DNA of 7,889 nt, taken from assembly GCA_900770325.1 (NCBI GenBank), contig CAAGKE010000159.1, forward strand, positions 1 through 7,889. Reading direction: 5' to 3'. The DNA comes from Lachnospiraceae bacterium. Lineage in GTDB: Bacteria > Bacillota > Clostridia > Lachnospirales > Lachnospiraceae. Positions 6,072-7,889 of the stretch are shown here, piece after piece. Both the position numbers and the translations under genes were made by a program. The notes below the pieces were generated by a model that was not told the DNA's origin, did no database searches, and worked only from the letters and a program-made list of their open reading frames with translations. Position 1 is the stretch's first letter, and every line of letters begins with the position of its first letter.

Positions 6072-6677
6072 TTGCGCACTGTGAATGAAAAAGCCCGCAG
6101 GGCAAAGAAAATCGATCTCATGGAAAAGTGTTTTGAATGCTACGCCGAGCAGGGGTTCCACGGGACTGGGATAAAAGTACTGGCGAAGTATTGCGGCTGT
6201 AATGGGGCGAGCTTTTACCAGTATTTTAATAACCTGGATGACCTTATCATCCAATCCATTGAGCACTGTATGGGCAAGGTGGAAGAAGAATTCATCGCGA
6301 AAGCACCCACGGATGTGGAGAGCTTATGGCAGTTCATTGACGAGATACCATACTGGACGGCGGAAAAGCACGGGAAGAAGTATCGCCTGATGTACCAGAT
6401 ATACACCCATCCAAAGTACAGGGAGTACGGTCAGAAATTCTTTGACGGTGTCATGGTAAGGTATACGGAATATGCAAAATCCTTAGAAGGGAAACTGGGT
6501 ATTCCCTGCCGGAAACTGACACCGCTGATTTTCATCCTGATCCGGGCATGTGTGCATTACGCACTGTTTGAAAATGAGCCTTATCTGAAAGCGCAGATAG
6601 AGGTGCTGAAGGAAAGCCTTGAAATGTTTATTGAAAAGTATGGCCGCGGCGAAGCTGCGGAGAAAAAGGAGGAATGA
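6072..6677 (+). CDS. TetR/AcrR-family transcriptional regulator
   Basis: This 201-residue protein has the length and layout of TetR-family regulators, which are dimeric DNA-binding repressors released by a ligand. The N-terminal helix-turn-helix is clear: a first helix with LMEKCFECYAEQGF (16-29), then GIKVLAKYCGCNGASFYQYF (33-52), matching the family pattern of IA..aGvs.gtfY.yF followed by a D-D-L stretch. The C-terminal ligand and dimer domain (about 60-190) is not diagnostic, so the ligand is unknown. Translation probably begins at TTG 6072. The stop lies two bases before the ATG of the surface-protein gene, whose ribosome binding site is inside this gene's end, so the two are probably co-transcribed and translationally coupled. 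It may control its own operon; there is no direct evidence. A charged tail (KKEE) ends the protein. Confidence 0.9.
   Translation: MRTVNEKARRAKKIDLMEKCFECYAEQGFHGTGIKVLAKYCGCNGASFYQYFNNLDDLIIQSIEHCMGKVEEEFIAKAPTDVESLWQFIDEIPYWTAEKHGKKYRLMYQIYTHPKYREYGQKFFDGVMVRYTEYAKSLEGKLGIPCRKLTPLIFILIRACVHYALFENEPYLKAQIEVLKESLEMFIEKYGRGEAAEKKEE
6667..6672 (+). promoter_or_regulatory. Ribosome binding site of the LRR gene inside the tetR end
   Basis: AGGAGG lies 7 bases before ATG 6680 and inside the last codons of the regulator gene. Just upstream is a 7-bp GC-rich stem (6644-6650 with 6654-6660) around a GAA loop. Confidence 0.85.
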
Positions 6678-6679
6678 TT

Positions 6680-7889
6680 ATGAGAAAAAGGTTATTGAGC
6701 CTCGCAATGACGCTGTGTATGGTACTGTCTTTACTGCCGGCAGCAGCGTTTGCCGATGAAAAAGCAGGAGCGCCCGCCTGTGTTTGCGAAGAAGCCTGTA
6801 CGGCGGAAGATATGAACGCAGAGTGCCCGGTCTGTGGCGCAGAGGGAGCAGCTGTGGAAAGCTGCGGCAAGTATACAGTGCCTGCAACGGAAGCACAGGC
6901 AGAGGTGGCCAAAACAGAAGACACCGAGCCGGAAACAGACCGGACGGAAGCTGCTGAGTCACCGGAAACAGCCCTGTCGGAAACAACTGGATCAGGGGAA
7001 ACCGGGCAGGGAACAGCGGAAACAGAAGAAGCCGGGCAGGGAACATCGGAAACAGAAGATGCCGGGCAGGGAATGACGGAAACAGAAGATGACTGGCAGG
7101 AAACAACTGAGTCAGAAGATGCCGGGACGGAAGGAACTGAGCCAGAAGATGCCGGGACGGAAGGAACTGAGCCAGAAGTACCGGTGTGTAACTGCGAAGG
7201 CTCCTGTACGGCGGAAAACATGAATGAAAGCTGTCCGGTCTGCGGCGCAGATGGAGCAGATGTGGAAAACTGCAGGGAGTACGTTGCCCCTGCAGCGGAA
7301 GAACAGACAGAAGCAGCGATCCAGCTGGAAGCACCTGCAGCGGAAGAACCGGAGCTGACTGCCGTAGAAAAAGTGCAGGCCATGATCGACGCCCTGCCCA
7401 CGGTGGAGGAACTGGAAGACGCAGACGATGAAACCGTGGATGCTGTTTATGATGCCGTCCAGGATATCTGTGATACCCTGGATGAACTGAGTACGGAAGA
7501 ACTGGATCAGCTCACCGGTCTGGATAAACTGGCCGCTCTTCTGGAGTGGTTTACCGGATCGGTATCCACATACGAGGGGGAAGATTACTCCTACTTAAAT
7601 TATATAGAAGACAATGGAACAATTACAATTACCGGCCTAAATGACACTTCTATGACAGAAGTAATCATCCCGGCAAAGATTGACGGTGTTGATGTGACAG
7701 CAATTGGTAGAGATGCGTTTAAGAACTGTACAAGCCTGACAAGTATCACCATTCTGAACGGTGTGACATCAATTGGCTATGGTGCCTTTGAGGGCTGTAC
7801 AAGCCTGATAAGTATCACCATTCCGAACAGTGTGACATCAATTGGTGCTTGTGCGTTTTATGACTGTACAAGCCTGACAAGTATCACCA
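6680..7889 (+). CDS. Secreted BspA-like leucine-rich-repeat surface protein, 3' end cut off by window
   Basis: The reading frame is open from ATG 6680 to the window edge (403 full codons, no stop). A Sec signal peptide covers residues 1-25 (RKR, hydrophobic core, AAAFA before DE). A six-cysteine module (C34-C62) is followed by an acidic, Thr-rich linker with 10-residue repeats (about 111-169) and a second module with identical cysteine spacing (C170-C198). Then come an acidic helical region (224-292) and a lead-in strand domain (about 300-345). LRR_5/BspA repeats of 23 residues start at C350, C373 and C396. Such proteins are usually extracellular and bind host or matrix proteins. The anchor, for example LPxTG, would lie beyond the window. 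It sits two bases after tetR and is likely in its operon. From about residue 302 the DNA becomes more A/T-rich than the helical part, which hints at mosaic origin. Confidence 0.88.
   Translation, partial: MRKRLLSLAMTLCMVLSLLPAAAFADEKAGAPACVCEEACTAEDMNAECPVCGAEGAAVESCGKYTVPATEAQAEVAKTEDTEPETDRTEAAESPETALSETTGSGETGQGTAETEEAGQGTSETEDAGQGMTETEDDWQETTESEDAGTEGTEPEDAGTEGTEPEVPVCNCEGSCTAENMNESCPVCGADGADVENCREYVAPAAEEQTEAAIQLEAPAAEEPELTAVEKVQAMIDALPTVEELEDADDETVDAVYDAVQDICDTLDELSTEELDQLTGLDKLAALLEWFTGSVSTYEGEDYSYLNYIEDNGTITITGLNDTSMTEVIIPAKIDGVDVTAIGRDAFKNCTSLTSITILNGVTSIGYGAFEGCTSLISITIPNSVTSIGACAFYDCTSLTSIT
6779..6865 (+). other. Six-cysteine module, copy 1
   Basis: Cysteines at residues 34, 36, 40, 49, 52 and 62 of the surface protein, with a CPVCGAEGA core. 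The pattern C-x-C-x3-C-x8-C-x2-C-x9-C could bind a metal or form disulfides. No named family is claimed. Confidence 0.6.
7010..7186 (+). repeat. 30-bp tandem repeats in the acidic linker
   Basis: About six imperfect 30-bp units encode 10-residue blocks such as GTSETEDAGQ and EGTEPEDAGT. The last two units are nearly identical in DNA, so copy number probably varies by slippage. The linker is likely an extended, negatively charged spacer. Confidence 0.8.
7187..7273 (+). other. Six-cysteine module, copy 2
   Basis: Cysteines at residues 170, 172, 176, 185, 188 and 198, with exactly the spacing of copy 1 and a CPVCGADGA core. The copies are 136 residues apart, with the acidic repeats between them. 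Confidence 0.6.
7727..7889 (+). repeat. 69-bp leucine-rich-repeat units
   Basis: Units begin at 7727, 7796 and 7865 (the last one cut). Each encodes 23 residues of the type CTSLTSITIPNSVTSIG..AF. The first two units are almost identical over roughly their first 50 bases. The window ends inside the array. Confidence 0.85.

Noticed and set aside
6628..7401. Minus-strand open frame of 257 residues with SSVSxxPCPAS repeats
   Set aside because: It is the complement of the 30-bp repeats of the surface-protein gene. The plus frame has a signal peptide, ribosome binding site and LRR domain.
1..7889. CRISPR array, tRNA, rRNA or insertion sequence
   Set aside because: No regularly spaced direct repeats with unique spacers, no cloverleaf or rRNA-like stretches, and no transposase motifs were seen. 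The tandem repeats are inside a coding gene.

Overview
The window looks like the chromosome of a Gram-positive gut clostridium, most likely Lachnospiraceae. The grounds are strong AGGAGG-type ribosome binding sites, sigma-A-like promoters, mid-range GC with many CTG, CCG and GGA codons, an AsnA-type asparagine synthetase, a Pct-type CoA-transferase, and a BspA-like leucine-rich-repeat surface protein with Lachnospiraceae-style accessory modules. The genus cannot be fixed from the sequence alone.

Layout. Positions 1-58 hold a strong intrinsic terminator for the minus-strand gene asnA (185-1198). Between them lies a structured 3' region with copy 1 of a short hairpin-bearing repeat. The intergenic region 1199-1550 carries two divergent promoters, and the plus-strand promoter is followed almost at once by a terminator-like hairpin. 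Next, on the plus strand, is an 857-residue protein (1551-4124) that joins a KaiC/RecA-like domain lacking a P-loop to a PEP-synthase-type ATP-grasp domain. It has none of the phosphocarrier or PEP-binding domains a real PEP synthase needs. A terminator, a promoter and repeat copy 2 (in the 5' leader) separate it from a fused family I CoA-transferase (4378-5889).

From about 6000 a new transcription unit begins with a clear promoter. A TetR-family regulator (6072-6677, TTG start) is followed two bases after its stop by the start of a secreted BspA-like leucine-rich-repeat protein, which runs off the window end (6680-7889). The tight spacing suggests one operon in which the regulator and the surface protein are made together.

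How they work together. The first three genes look like separate metabolic units (asparagine synthesis, an uncharacterised PEP/ATP-linked protein, acyl-CoA/acetate exchange), each with its own promoter. The last two form an accessory-type regulator and surface-protein pair. No mobile-element genes, tRNA, rRNA or CRISPR array were seen. The least explained items are the P-loop-less KaiC/ATP-grasp fusion with its promoter-proximal hairpin, the two-copy hairpin repeat, and the duplicated six-cysteine module of the surface protein.
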